Origin: Crotophaga sulcirostris
Lineage: Eukaryota; Chordata; Aves; Cuculiformes; Crotophagidae
Reading direction: 5' to 3'
NCBI GenBank assembly: GCA_013397455.1
Contig: VYZB01000239.1
Coordinates: 1,260,182-1,324,181, forward strand
DNA: 64,000 nucleotides
The position numbers and the translations under genes were made by a program. Positions 26,764-39,100 of the stretch are shown here, piece after piece (the first letter of the stretch is position 1; every line of letters starts with the position of its first letter). Below the pieces are notes generated by a model that saw only the letters and a program-made list of their open reading frames with translations, searched no databases and had not been told where the DNA came from.

Positions 26764-27130
26764 CACGTGGGCGGGCGGGCGGATAGCGGCGGCGGGACGG
26801 GTCACGTGGCCGGGTGGGTCACGTGAGCAGGCGGCTGGATTACGGCGGCGGGGCGGCGGGGTCACGGCAGCGCTGCTGCGGGGTCACATAGGCGGGTCAC
26901 GTGGGCTGGCGGACAACATGGGCGTGGCGGCGGGATCACGTGGGCGGACCGGGGCCGATCCCGCGGGCGTGGCGGTAGGATCACGTGATCACGGACTCGA
27001 GCCTGTTCCGTGGGCGTGACAATAGGGTCACGTGACCAAGGACCCAGTCCTGTCCCGTGGGCGTGGCAGCTGGTCACGTGGGCGGGGGTTGCCGGGCCGG
27101 TCACGTGGCCGGGCGCCAGCGGGTCACGTG
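26764..27130 (+). promoter_or_regulatory. VAC14: VAC14 promoter with ten TCACGTG E-box/CLEAR-like sites
   Basis: CACGTG starts at 26764, 26803, 26820, 26898, 26937, 26982, 27029, 27075, 27102 and 27125. All ten are preceded by T (TCACGTG), the flank favoured by MiT/TFE factors (TFEB, TFE3, MITF). The site at 27027-27036 is GTCACGTGAC, the CLEAR palindrome; 26979-26990 is GATCACGTGATC. The boxes lie in degenerate tandem units. Four successive units share a GGGCGTGGC core about 15-20 bp before the next box, at spacings of 39-47 bp. The last box ends 20 bp before the start codon, so the downstream boxes may lie in the 5' UTR. USF1/2 and MYC/MAX can also bind CACGTG. Sequence shows the sites; binding is inferred. 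Confidence 0.75.
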
Positions 27131-27149
27131 GCCCCGGTGCGGCGGGGCC

Positions 27150-30100
27150 ATGAACGCGGAGCGGGACCTGGCGCCGCTGGCGCCCAGCGTGGTGCGGGCG
27201 CTCACCGACAAGCTCTACGAGAAGAGGAAGGTGGCGGCCCTCGAAATCGAGAAGTGAGGCGCGAGGCGGGGCTGCGGGGAACCGGGACGGGAACGGAGCG
27301 GGGGGCGGTGCCGGTGCCGCTTCGGGCTGCCCGGCGCACCGGGGGGGTGGTGGGAGTTCCTGGGACCACTGCAGCCCCGAGGTGGTGGCAGGGGCCGGCC
27401 TGGCTCCCCGGGGGCAGCTACGGGAGTGGGGTCCCCACCGGGGGTACCTGCGGTAGAGGAGGGGTGTGTGTCGTCCCCCACCCCCCAGGAGGGTCCCGGG
27501 GGACAGGGGTGCGTGTGTTCCCCAAGGAGAGTCCGAGGGGAGGGAGGGTGTCACCCCCCCAGAGGGGTGCTAGGAGAGATGCGGGGGGGGTCCCCTCAGG
27601 AGGGTCCTAGGGGAGAGGGGGTTGTGTCACACACACACACACCACCACACACACACACCCCCAGGAGGGTCCTGGGGGGGAGGGGTCGCTGCCAGGGGCA
27701 GCTGGAGATCCCCGGGTGGGAGCTCCCCCGAAGGGGCTGAGGGTGGGAGTCCCCCCATGGAGACCTGGCGGGCCTGGTGCAGGGGTCACCTCTGCAGGGT
27801 GGGCTTTGCCAGCCTGGGAGGGGGCTCGGGGGAGCCCTGTGAGGGAGCCGAGCCCGGGCAGGAGGGGCTCCCCTCTGAGCAGCTCCGTGTCTCCCATCCA
27901 GAACCCCCAGGTGCTGTGGTTCATCTCCCAGCTGGGGGCAGATTGGGGTGTCTGTCCCAGGGTGGGCACCGTGCCTGCGAGCCCCTTGCAGAAGGTGTGG
28001 TTGGGTGGTCCCCAGTGCCATTGCACCGCGCGGTGCAAACCTGTGAGCAGCACAGTTTTAGAAGCTCCTTGGAAAGGCGGCACTGGTGGAGGTGGCCGGC
28101 TCCGTCCCCAGCCCTGGCCATGCCTGGGGGACACGAGGGTCTCGCTGGGCTGCGGGCAGGACCTGCAGCAGGGCAGCCATGCCCAGCATCCAGGACCCAT
28201 CTCGCGTTGGCCTGGGTTCCTCACCTTGTGATACCATCCCACCTCTCCCCTGCGGTCTTGCTCGAGTTTGTCCCATGCTCAGTCCTGGCTGCGGAGGTGG
28301 GAAGCACCCACTGTTGCCACCAGCCTTCGGGTGTTACTTTTAGTTCTTCCTTCATCACCTCTGTTTCGGCACAGCTCAGGCCTTCCTTTCGGAGCATCTC
28401 AAGGAAAGGTCTGCTGGCATGGCCGTGTCCCCTCTAGTGTCGCCCGTACACGTCCCCTGTGCTGCTCCTCGCTCTGCCTGCCTTGGTCTGGGTGCTTTGT
28501 GCTGCTCTGCTCCATGGCTTTGTTTGGGAAGGGCTGTGTCCTCTACGGGCACTGCCTAGGAGCTCAGCTCATGGAGGAGATCTTTAACATCCCATCAGGG
28601 GACAGCCCAGTGCAGGGCTGGGAGTGATGATCCAAGCTGGATGGCGAGTCTGGGGTGGGAAATGTGGCTCTGGTGAGCCTGTGAGGGGAGCAGCAGCCGG
28701 TGACGTGGGGGTGGAGCTGCTCTGGCCTCGGCCTGGGACATGGGAGGGATGCGGAATGGGAACCGTGTGCCTCAAATGTGGAGGCTGTACCCAGACACCA
28801 GAGAAAAATGATTCTTGAGATATGATGAGTGTTTGCTTGGGTACAGATCCAGTGCATCCAGCCTCTTCTTCTGTTCAACACGTTTAACTCTTGCTCATTT
28901 TCTTTCTCCTTCATGGGAGTGGTTTCTGAAGGGCAGGTTGAGGCAGATGTTCTGCACTGTCCTCACGGCTCCAGCAACAGGGATGCTTCAGTAACTGCCC
29001 CCCTTCGCTGCTGCGTGGGATGATGCTCCTTAGAATCATGAAATGGTTTGGGTTAGAAGGGACCTTGAAGCACATCTGGTTCCACCCGCCTACCATGGGC
29101 AGGGACACCTCCCACTGGATCAGGGGGCTCAAAGCTCCATCCAACCTGGCCTTGAACACCTCCAGGGAGGGGGCAGCCATGACTTCCCCAAGCAATCTGG
29201 GCCAGTGTCTCACCACCAGCATTGAAGAATTTCATCCTAGTGTCTAATCTAAGTCTTCCCCCTTCCAATTTAAAGCCATTATCCAAGCAACTGTGCCCCA
29301 GGATTACAATTTCATGCTTGGTTGATGGCGAATAATGTCTGATTTTGAGATCAACCAGTTCGGCTGATCAGGGCTTAAACCTGGTTTGGGAAGGATGTAA
29401 GAAGAAAGGCAAGGACCAACCCTTTTTGTGGATACATGGATTTAGATCAGCTTAAACCTGTTATGGAATGGCACCAGCACTGTGTGTCTCATGTCTACGG
29501 CATCGAGCAAGGAGGGACTTGCTACCTCTCAGCTCGGATACTTTCTTGTCCAGTAAATGTGTTGCCCCGTTGGTCCATAATGCTTGAGTTCTGTGCATTC
29601 CTTCTGCTGGAGCGGGACCCAAGAACTCATCTCCTGAATCGGAGAGTGAGAGGGGCTGCGTGATGCCTCCAGGGAGAAAGGCGACAGCTGCTTTGCTCAG
29701 AGCAGGGTAAGAACAGAGCCAGTGTTAATCAGTTTGGGGGGAAAAGTTCATCAACGTCTTCTGCAGTGACTTTCTTGGCTTATAGAGTGGGTTATTGGCC
29801 GGTGGCACCTGGCTAGGGAGGGTGGTGCCAAAAAACCCTGTATGGAGTTGGGCAGTGGAAACTTTTGCACCTTCATTGAAGGTTAAAGTAAAGAACTTTA
29901 GGCTGAGATTCTTGAGATGTTTGGGTCCTCAGGATGGGTAGAAATCAAAAAGAAAAACTTGGCTGCATTGGCCGGGAATCGAACCCGGGCCTCCCGCGTG
30001 GCAGGCGAGAATTCTACCACTGAACCACCAATGCTCCAGCTGTATGCTGCTGTGTGCACAGCTGGCTGCACAGCTGGCTGCACCTTCCCAACCAGCTGGT

Positions 30101-33100
30101 GGCTCTGCCGCAGGGAGAGCCAGGGCTGAAGGGCTGGTTGGGTGATCGGGGACCTGGAAGTGGTTGCATAGGCTGGAGTGGGTTTACAGGTTTATTTAAG
30201 TGGAGCTGAGGTGTTGGATCTCTGCGTAAGCAGCTGTGAGTTCCTGGGCAGGAGCAGGAACTGCGTGCAGAAACCTTGTCTGGGTTTAGTTAAGATTTGC
30301 GTTCTATAAGAGCCCATACGCGATATAGAATAACTGCTGGAGTCATGCTGGGGTGGCTGGAAAGGTCTGAAGTCTTGGCGCTGGGCCTGAGTTCTGTAGG
30401 CAGCAAATCCCCTTTGAAGGACTTGGGGTGCTGGTTGGTGAGAAGCTCAACATGAACTGGCAATGAGTGCTCGCAGCCCAGAAGGCCAACCATGTCCTGG
30501 GCTGCATCAAAAGAAATGTGACCAGCAGTGAGAGGGAGGAGGTTCTCCCCCTATACTCCGCTCTTGTGAGACCCCACCTGGAGTCCTGTGTTCAATTCTG
30601 TTGGAACGGGTCCAGAGGAGGCCGTGAAGATTATCAAAGGGCTGGAGCACCTCTGCTATGAGGACAGTCTGAGAGAGTTGAGGTTGTTCAGCCTGGAGAA
30701 GAGAAGGCTCTGGGGAGACCTTAGGGCAGCCTCCCAGTACTGAAAGGGGCTCCAGGAAAGCTGAGGAAGGGCTTTTTACAAGGACATGGAGGGATAGGAT
30801 GAGGGGGAATGGCTTTAAACTCGAGGAGGGATGATTTAGATTAGACATTAGGAAGAAATTCTTCACAATGATGGTGGTGAGACGCTGGCACAGGTTGCGC
30901 AGGGAAGTGGTGGCTGCCCCCTCCCTGGAGGTGTTCAAGACCAGGTTGGATGGGGCTTTGAGCCCCCGATCCAGTGGGAGGTGTCCCTGCCCATGACAGG
31001 GGGTGAAACTGGATGGGCTTTGAGGTCCCTTCCAACCCAAACCATTCTATGATTCTGTGTTGTGGCCAAAAGTCCTGGTTTCTGATGGCCGTGAGGAGCC
31101 GAGCTCCCAAGAGTCTGTATGGGGCAGACCCTAAAGTCCCCTGGGTGCTTTCCTCTTCTTTCCTCAGGCTGGTGCGAGAGTTTGTGGCTCAGAACAACAC
31201 ATCTCAAATCAAACACGTGATCCAGATCCTGTCGCAGGAGTTCGCACTCTCCCAGCACCCCCACAGCCGGAAAGGGGGACTCATTGGCCTGGCCGCTTGC
31301 TCCATCGCCCTGGGCAAGGTAGGTGCGGGTGGGGGTTTTGGCTTCTGCAGGTTGCAGTGGGAGAACGGTGGCTGCTTCTGGGTCAGTGTGATGGGAGAGT
31401 CAGGCCGGAGGCCCCATGGCCCCCTGACTCCCTCCCTGCATTGCAGTACACAGTTGGATTGTGATTGAGTTTCTGCAACACACCGAGCCACATCCTTTGG
31501 GTGCAGCAGCACTTTCTGGCCTGGGTCACATCTTGGAGGTCCTCAGGTGTGGTTTGAGAGGATCTGTCCATCCTCTGTCTCCAGCAACTGGACTAGACTC
31601 AGCAGGTAGAGTACTAATTGGTGTTAACGGAGCTGAGGAGAATTTCAGCCCTTCCGTCTCCTGCTCCTGGATGAACCGGCTCCGGCAGCGCGGGCAGGGC
31701 CTTTGGGAAGTGGCACTAAGGTACAGATCAAATGGTGGCAGAGTCATAGTCAAAGCACACAAGCGGTGTAGGGTGTGACACTGCGTTAGCCTGAGCTGGT
31801 CCCTTTCTGTTGAGCTTGGCAGAAGTTTTACTTGCTGAACGCATAGATCAGTCTGGTTCTAGAAGTGTTATGTTGATGCCTCTTGCATGGGAAGCTGACT
31901 GGTTTCTGCCCCAGTTAAAGTCCTTCTCTCTCCCTGCCCTCTCATTAACAAGAAGCAGCTCAGTCAGTTGCCTCCAGTGCTGTGCCAGAACGTCCAGGTC
32001 CCCGTGGAGTACACCACGGACTCTGCGGGCTCACAGCTCCATCGGGCTTTTGAGTCAAACCATGCAGCTGGTGTTTGAAAGCAGCTGCAAGGGAAGGAGG
32101 CACCTTGGTCTGTAATTGGGTGTACATCAAAGAAATCAGAGGGCTTGGGAAGAGCAGGCTCTGCTTGTTGGAAGAGCTACCAGATAGATTTTAATTAATT
32201 TATTCCCTTCCAACAGGAGTGACAATCAGTCTGAGTGATGCTTTAAAGCCTAATGGCTTTTACATTAACTGCCTTCATGCTGGGGTCTTCTGAGCAGCGC
32301 TCCTGTCTTCGTCCTCTTGTTAAAATATGGAATCTCCTTGAAAAACCCACCTGCCCAGGCTGAGCAATGCTCTGCTCTGCCCTCTGCCTGGGCACGTATC
32401 CCACCTTCACCTGAACAGCACAGGGAGAGGCTCTCCGTGCTGCCAGAGCTGCTGCTGCCGCTGGCTCTGGGGGATGGTGGAGTTGCTTTAGGAGGCCTTG
32501 AGGAGCACTGGTGAAAGTCGGAGTTCGACTCATTAATCTGCTGGTTTGTACGTTGTTGATTTTTCTTATCGTCTCCTTTGCTAGACAGTTGGGAAGTGCC
32601 AGCCTGTTTGCCCAAAGCAGGAGTTTTTAACTTCAAAACAAGCCAGCCTCCTGGCTCCACCTCTGGGTTTGCCTGAAACTCCCAGTGTGCCAGGGAATCC
32701 TTAAGCAAAAGTCTTTTTGGCTGGGGAACGGCCTAATTAATGACTACTAATGAGATTAATTTCATGTAGAGTCTCGGTCAGCGCAGCATGGCTCTTCCAC
32801 AGTCCAGGACAACAAACTTTGATGTGTAAAATGAGTCTTATGTTAAGGACTGTGTTTCAAACCACAGACAAACCTTTTGTTTTGTCTTCCCTGGAAATCG
32901 AAGCCCTGCAATTGCTTGATCCAACAGATGTGTCCAGCTTCACTCCACCAGCTGTTGTCGTTCCTTGTCCATAAGCAGCTGCACAGGCAGAAGCTGCTCT
33001 TTTTCTGGTGGCTGAGACCATGGCTGAGTTGGCGTTTCTGGAGACAACAGGGTAGGAAGATGTGTGCTTGCAGCCCAGAAAGCCAACCATGTCCTGGGCT

Positions 33101-36100
33101 GCATCAAAAGAAGTGTATCCAGCAGGGCAAGAGAGGGGATTCTTCCTCTTTGCTCTGCTTTCCTGAGACCTCACCTGGAGCCCTGCACTCTAGGTCTGTA
33201 GCCCTCAACACAGGAAGAACATGGATCTGTTGGAACGAGTGCAGAGGAGGCCGCAAAGATGATCCGAGTGCTGGAGCACCTCCCATCCGAGTAGAGGCTG
33301 GGAGAGTGGGGCTTGTTCAGCCTGGAGAAGAGAAGGCTCTGGGGAGACCTTAGAGCAGCCTCCCAGTACTGAAAGGGGCTCCAGGAAAGCTGGGGAGGGG
33401 CTTTTTACAAGGGCTTGCAGGGATAGGATGAGGAGGAACGGTTTTAAGCTGAAAGACGGGAGACTGGTGTGTGGTTTTGGAAAGACATGTTTTCCTCTGA
33501 GAATGGAGAGACCCTGGCACAGGTTGCCCAGAGAAGTGGTGGCTGCCCCATCCCTGGAGGTGTTCAAGGCCAGTTTGGATGGGGCTTTGAGCCCCCTGAT
33601 GCAGTGGGAGGTGTCCCTGCCATAGGAGTTGCAACTGGATGGGCTTTAAGTTCCCTTCCAACCCAAACCGTTCTATGATTCTGTGAAGATGCTTTGGGGA
33701 TTGCTGGTTGTCTGTCCTTTTGTGGAGCCTATATCACCAGCTCCTCTGCAATCCCCAGCTCCTGATGTTACCAACAGTAGCCCAACAGACCAAGAGCTGC
33801 TTTGCTTAACTGAAGATGCAGGTGGGCTCAATCTGGTGCTGTCTGGGATGTTTTCCCTGGTCCTGGAAACTGTGCTGAGTTTATGCCCAAAGCAGCTGGC
33901 GGAGTGGGATAGTCCTGGCCCACAGCTGGCTGCTGTGAGGGCTGCTGGCTTTGCTGGGCATCTGCCTTGACTCCTCCCTCTCTGGCAAAGGGAGGCAGGG
34001 GTGGACTTCTCTGTGGGCTAGTCTCCAGCAGAGATGGATGGTGTGGAGAGGAAGGCACCCCCTCTTCCTTTGAAAGGTGGTCAAGCACTTGAATAACTGC
34101 CCAAACTTCTTGCATGTCTCTGGGAATCGAAACCAGCCAATACACCTGCAGTAAGCGTCACAGGTGCTGGCGTAGGCTCCCCTGAAACAATGTCTTAGCT
34201 TGCTCAGGTGACCATCACTGTGAAATTCATTAGTAGATACTCTCCCATACAGGTGTACTAAGACATCATGGAGCTGAATTTTTGTAGCATACCCACATGA
34301 TCTGTCTCAGGGCAGCACCATCTCTTCCTTCTCCTTGTGGCATGGTCCTTCCACTAACCAGCCTCCTCTGGTCCACCAGGACTCTGGGCTCTACCTGAAG
34401 GAGCTGATCGAGCCGGTGCTGACGTGTTTCAATGATGCTGATAGTCGGCTGCGGTACTATGCTTGCGAAGCCCTCTATAACATTGTCAAGGTGGCCAGGG
34501 GCTCTGTCCTCCCACACTTCAACGTGCTCTTTGATGGCCTCAGCAAGGTAAGAAGCTTCCTCTCAACCCCCACGGTTTTTTTCCCCATACTGGAGAAGTA
34601 CGACTTGTTCTCTAGTCCTCATGTTCTCTGGGTCAAACAAACCAAGTGGTCCAATGTCTTCTTTCCAAATAAACTGGTTTGCTTTGACCCGGGCAGTTCT
34701 GAAGGACCAAATGAGCAGTTTCTGCTGCAGCACAGTGGCCACTGATGTTGCGGGTGCTGGAGTTCACTGTAAGATGCCTTGTTCTGTGTACTCACCTCCA
34801 GGATGTGCTTTCCTGCTTCTTGTTCAGTGGTATTAGGCAATGAGGGTGACAGAACTGCTGCAGGCAAGGTGGCCTTGCAGTCCTACAGCTTTGTGGAGTC
34901 TGTAGGGTCAAAACCATGTCTACTCATGCCTGTCTTTGCATCTTATCACTGGAAACGTGTTTCTCTGCCACTTGAGGGCGTGGTTGCTAGCCCACGAAAA
35001 CCTGTGTAGCTGGAGGAGGTGATGGGTCCTTGATATCCACCTTAGGGAGTCTGCCAGGAGAATTTGTTGGAGTCTAGTGGGGAGTTGGAGATAAAGGGAC
35101 TTCTCTGTGTCTGTAAAACCAAAGAAGAGCAATAGTCCTGTGAGCCCACAGGGAGGTCTGCTATGGAATAGGAAGCAGACCTGGGGCCCACTGCTACAAT
35201 CACCCTTGTTTCTGTTGTTCACAGCTGGCTGCTGATCCTGACCCAAACGTCAAAAGTGGCTCTGAGCTCCTTGATCGACTTCTCAAGGTATTTTTCCCCC
35301 TCTGGCTGAGGTTCTTTTATGCAGGCTGCAGGGATATCCTGGCTGAGGACATGTTGGTCCCTGAGGCTGCAGCTGCTAAAGCCGTCCCAGCTCAGTCCTG
35401 TGGCTGCTGTCAAAACCTTGATGGAGGTGGTGGAGTCCCCATCCCTAGAGATGTTTAAAAGATGGGTAGATGAGGTGCTCAGGGATCTGGTTTAGTTGTG
35501 GACAGGTACAGTTGGACTCGATGATCTCAAACATCTTTTCCAATCAAATGATTCTATGATTTCTTTCTCTCACTGACCATATAGCCTCTTAGATTGAGGG
35601 GCTGGTGGAGATCTCGGGCAGCTGAGGAGCTGGTAGGTTATTGCAGTGCCATGTGTACATTCAGCTCTTGGGAGCCAGGTGTCTGAGAAAGCAAGGTTTT
35701 AGACAAATAAGATTGCAGGCCCACCCCAGGCAGCAAAAGGGCTGTTCCTCTGCGTTTCCTCCCTTGTCTAAGTGAGCAGCGATGTGAGCGGAGCTGCTTT
35801 TGCTGCTGTTTTGGGGTGAGGCACTCGGTTCCTGTTCCTGTTTCGTCTGCCAACAGGCTTTTATTCTCACATACATCCCAGTTTCTTTTCTGCTGTTCAG
35901 AGGTGAGTGGCTCCCTGCGAGGTCCTGGCCTTACTCCTTGTTATCACAGCAGTTAACGCAGTCTCTGCATTGCCTGCTGCAAACCTTCCTGCTGGGAGAT
36001 CTGCTCTGCTGGGCTGGTGCAGGAGACTTAGCTGTTCAGCAAAATCCACCAAGCGTGTTAGGAAGAGCTTTGAAGGAAAGGCAGGGGACTCTCCCACCGC

Positions 36101-39100
36101 TGACACATGTGGTTACATCCAAGGTGCTCGCTCATGCATGCAGCACACCACTGAGGCATGAACCAGAGAAGCTCCCACCCTCCTCCTGTTCAACTGGGCT
36201 GGCACAGAGCAGGCAGGAACTTTTCTCTGTGGGTCCTACTCAGCACTAGTCCCTGCCCAAGGGGGATTACTGGCTCATCGCCTGAACAAACCGCATGATT
36301 CCTTCTCCCTGGGTCTCCTGACCTGCAGACCCATGCATCAACCGCTTGTCATCTTTTTCCTGTCATGTGCCTTCATAAAGGCTGGATGAGGGTGGCTGCT
36401 TGGGCCTGGGGTGGTGGCCATCCCTTCTGACATACTCTGCTTGGACTCTGCAGGACATCGTAACAGAGAGCAACCAGTTTGACTTGGTAGGTTTCATCCC
36501 GCTGCTGCGTGAGAGGATTTACTCCAACAACCAGTATGCCCGCCAGTTCATCATATCCTGGGTAGGTACACATGGCCCCACACATGCCTGCCCCTCCAAA
36601 ACACCGGGACCTGTCATCATCCCATGTCTGGGCACACAGCAGATGTCTGACACAGTGATGTGTCAGTTTGGGCACATGAATTTACTTGGGCAGGTTTCTT
36701 ACCTGCTTCTTTAAAATGGCAGCTCCCCATCACCTTCCTGTTGCAGTCACAGGGGCATCATCCCACACTTCTACCAACCCTGTTCAGGACTGCACACCAA
36801 GTTAGAAAATATGGTCAAAGCTCTGCTTGTATAAATAGATACCCTGTGGTCTAGAGGTTACAACCTCCCAGGGGACAGTGCCAGAACACTTTCCATCACC
36901 TGGCAGTGATGGAGGGATGATGCTCTCCAGGAAGCAAGGTATTTCTGCTTGTTTTCTGTGCAAAGTGGGAGCTCTCGGTGTCTGGCCAGGGTCTGGGGAG
37001 AGATGCGTGTCTCTGCTCTCTTTCACCTGTACTGTTTGCCATCCCAGGTCTGCCTTCATGCCTCTTGGCAGTGGTTCCTGTTTTACAGAGCTGTGACTGC
37101 AAACATAGCATTGATGCAGGCTGATGGCTTGCCTCCTGTGCTAGTCCAGCCTCTTTCCAGAATGGGCAACTCCATCCTGTCCTCTTGTCCTTCCCTCACT
37201 ATCCCACACAGCTCAGCCTTGAATTCCTCACACCAGGTTTATGCTCGTGGTGTCAGTTAGCTTCTCTGAAATTCACCTCTTCTTTCTTATTTCTCCCTTG
37301 AGCTAGATCCTGGTCTTAGAGTCTGTACCTGACATCAACCTCTTGGATTATCTGCCAGAAATCCTGGATGGACTCTTCCAGATCCTGGGAGACAACAGCA
37401 AGGAGATACGGAAAATGTGAGTGTGGAGACTGGCCAGGTGTGAGGGCTGTGTCTTCTTCACTGTCTGTCTGTCACCCTCTTCATTTGTTTGCAACTCTTC
37501 TGTATAACTGCAGTGAAACCCCATGCACACAGTAGGAGATGGAGCAATTTGGTTGGCTTGGCTGGCAGATTAAAGTGTCCTTGGCAAGGGCCTCCCTTCC
37601 CTGGCTGCTTGTGGCTGAAGTGGTTGTAGTCTGTGCTGGCGGACAAACTGTTCTGGATTGGTGGAGCTGTTGCTTTCCCATGCCTTACACCCAATATTGG
37701 AGTCACAGTGTCTCATGTGCTTCTAGGATGGGGTGTGAGCTGTGCCAGCAGGCTTTGTGACATGCGAGTCTCTATCAGTGAGTAGGAGCTCCAGCCTGGC
37801 GTCTCCTAGGTGGGGAAGCGAAGTGAGCATTGCGAGCTTGCTCCTCAGATCTATTGCTGGTCTCCAGACAGAGGCATTTTGAAGCAGAGGAGTGACTGGC
37901 TGTTTTCAAGGAGGTCAGAGGATCTTGGCTCCGTGTGTTGGGAAACAGTAACTGGACCTGTTTTGTAGGGCAGTGGTGATGAGACTGGCTTGGTTCTGCC
38001 CTGCTGCCAAGCCATACAAGATCCTCCCTGCTTCTTTGTTTCCCACTGTTCACATGTTGAGGAACAAGCACTGAAAGTTTTGGGTGACATCTGCATCCCT
38101 GCTCCCCATCCCAGGCTCACGTCAGTCTCAACAGAGCCTGTGTGGCTGCTAGGGGAGATGAAAAAAGGTGCGGGGGGTCCTGGGCAGTCATCGCCTCTGT
38201 CCTTGCACCTGTGTGCAGGAGCAGGACAAGCTTGTCAGCCTCGTCCTTCCTGGCCCTGCCTCTGTACAGAGGCACACGTTCCTGCTGCCAGCATCCTTTC
38301 TGTGCATGTGTGTAGGAAGCTCGTCTCCATAACTTCTCTGTCCAAGGTGACTGAGCTGCTCTGCCTCTCTGCAGGTGCGAGGTGGCTCTTGGGGAGTTCC
38401 TCAAGGAGATCAAGAAGAACCCCTCCAGCGTCAAGTTTGCAGAAATGGCCAATATCTTGGTGATTCACTGCCAGGCAACAGGTGAGTGTGTAGGACCAAG
38501 CTATAGCAGCCACCTCTGGGTCTGCAGTGGTGGCCACAGGTTCAGGCCAGGAGTTTTCCAGTGCGCTGTGTACCAGCTTGCCCCCTTGCCCTTTCATTGT
38601 CATCGTGCGCGCTTTCAGCGGAGCACAGGCAGCTCTCCCTCTATTGGTGCTACTGCTCTTGTACTGCTGATCCCCCAACCTCAAATATAGGCCTGGAAAG
38701 CCTCTCGAAGCAGAACTTCCTGACATCTGGCTGTGAAGGGCACTGGCAGATATCCAGCACAAGTCAGAGAATCTCTGTGGGTCTTATTTTAACTTCTGAT
38801 GGCACTAAGTGCATCAGCAGAACAGTTAAACCTGGTGTGCCAGGTGCTTTGTCTTAATGCTGCGCTGTAGCTCTTGCAGGTTTGCTGTGCAGGTGGTGTC
38901 AGGGGGTTACAGCACTCACTGAGCTTAAACTGCTCTTTAAACATTGCTGAATGGGAGGCAGAAAAATAGAAAGAGACCAAGACTGCTTGCTCCTAACTTA
39001 ACTGATGCACAATGAATTTATGCTGCTGAAGTCTAAAACCTGGCCCTGCATCAGCTGGCTGCCCCAGCAGTGCTCCCTTCTGCAGAACCTGGAGGAGTTA

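Noticed and set aside
26862..27554. A 230-codon minus-strand frame over the VAC14 promoter and exon 1
   Set aside because: It is Pro/Arg/His-rich because of GC-rich repeats and is antisense to VAC14 exon 1, with no recognisable domain.
27032..28437. Long overlapping frames (up to 271 codons) in VAC14 intron 1
   Set aside because: They translate the G-rich minisatellite, the CA tract and GC-rich intron. Both strands and several frames are open at once.
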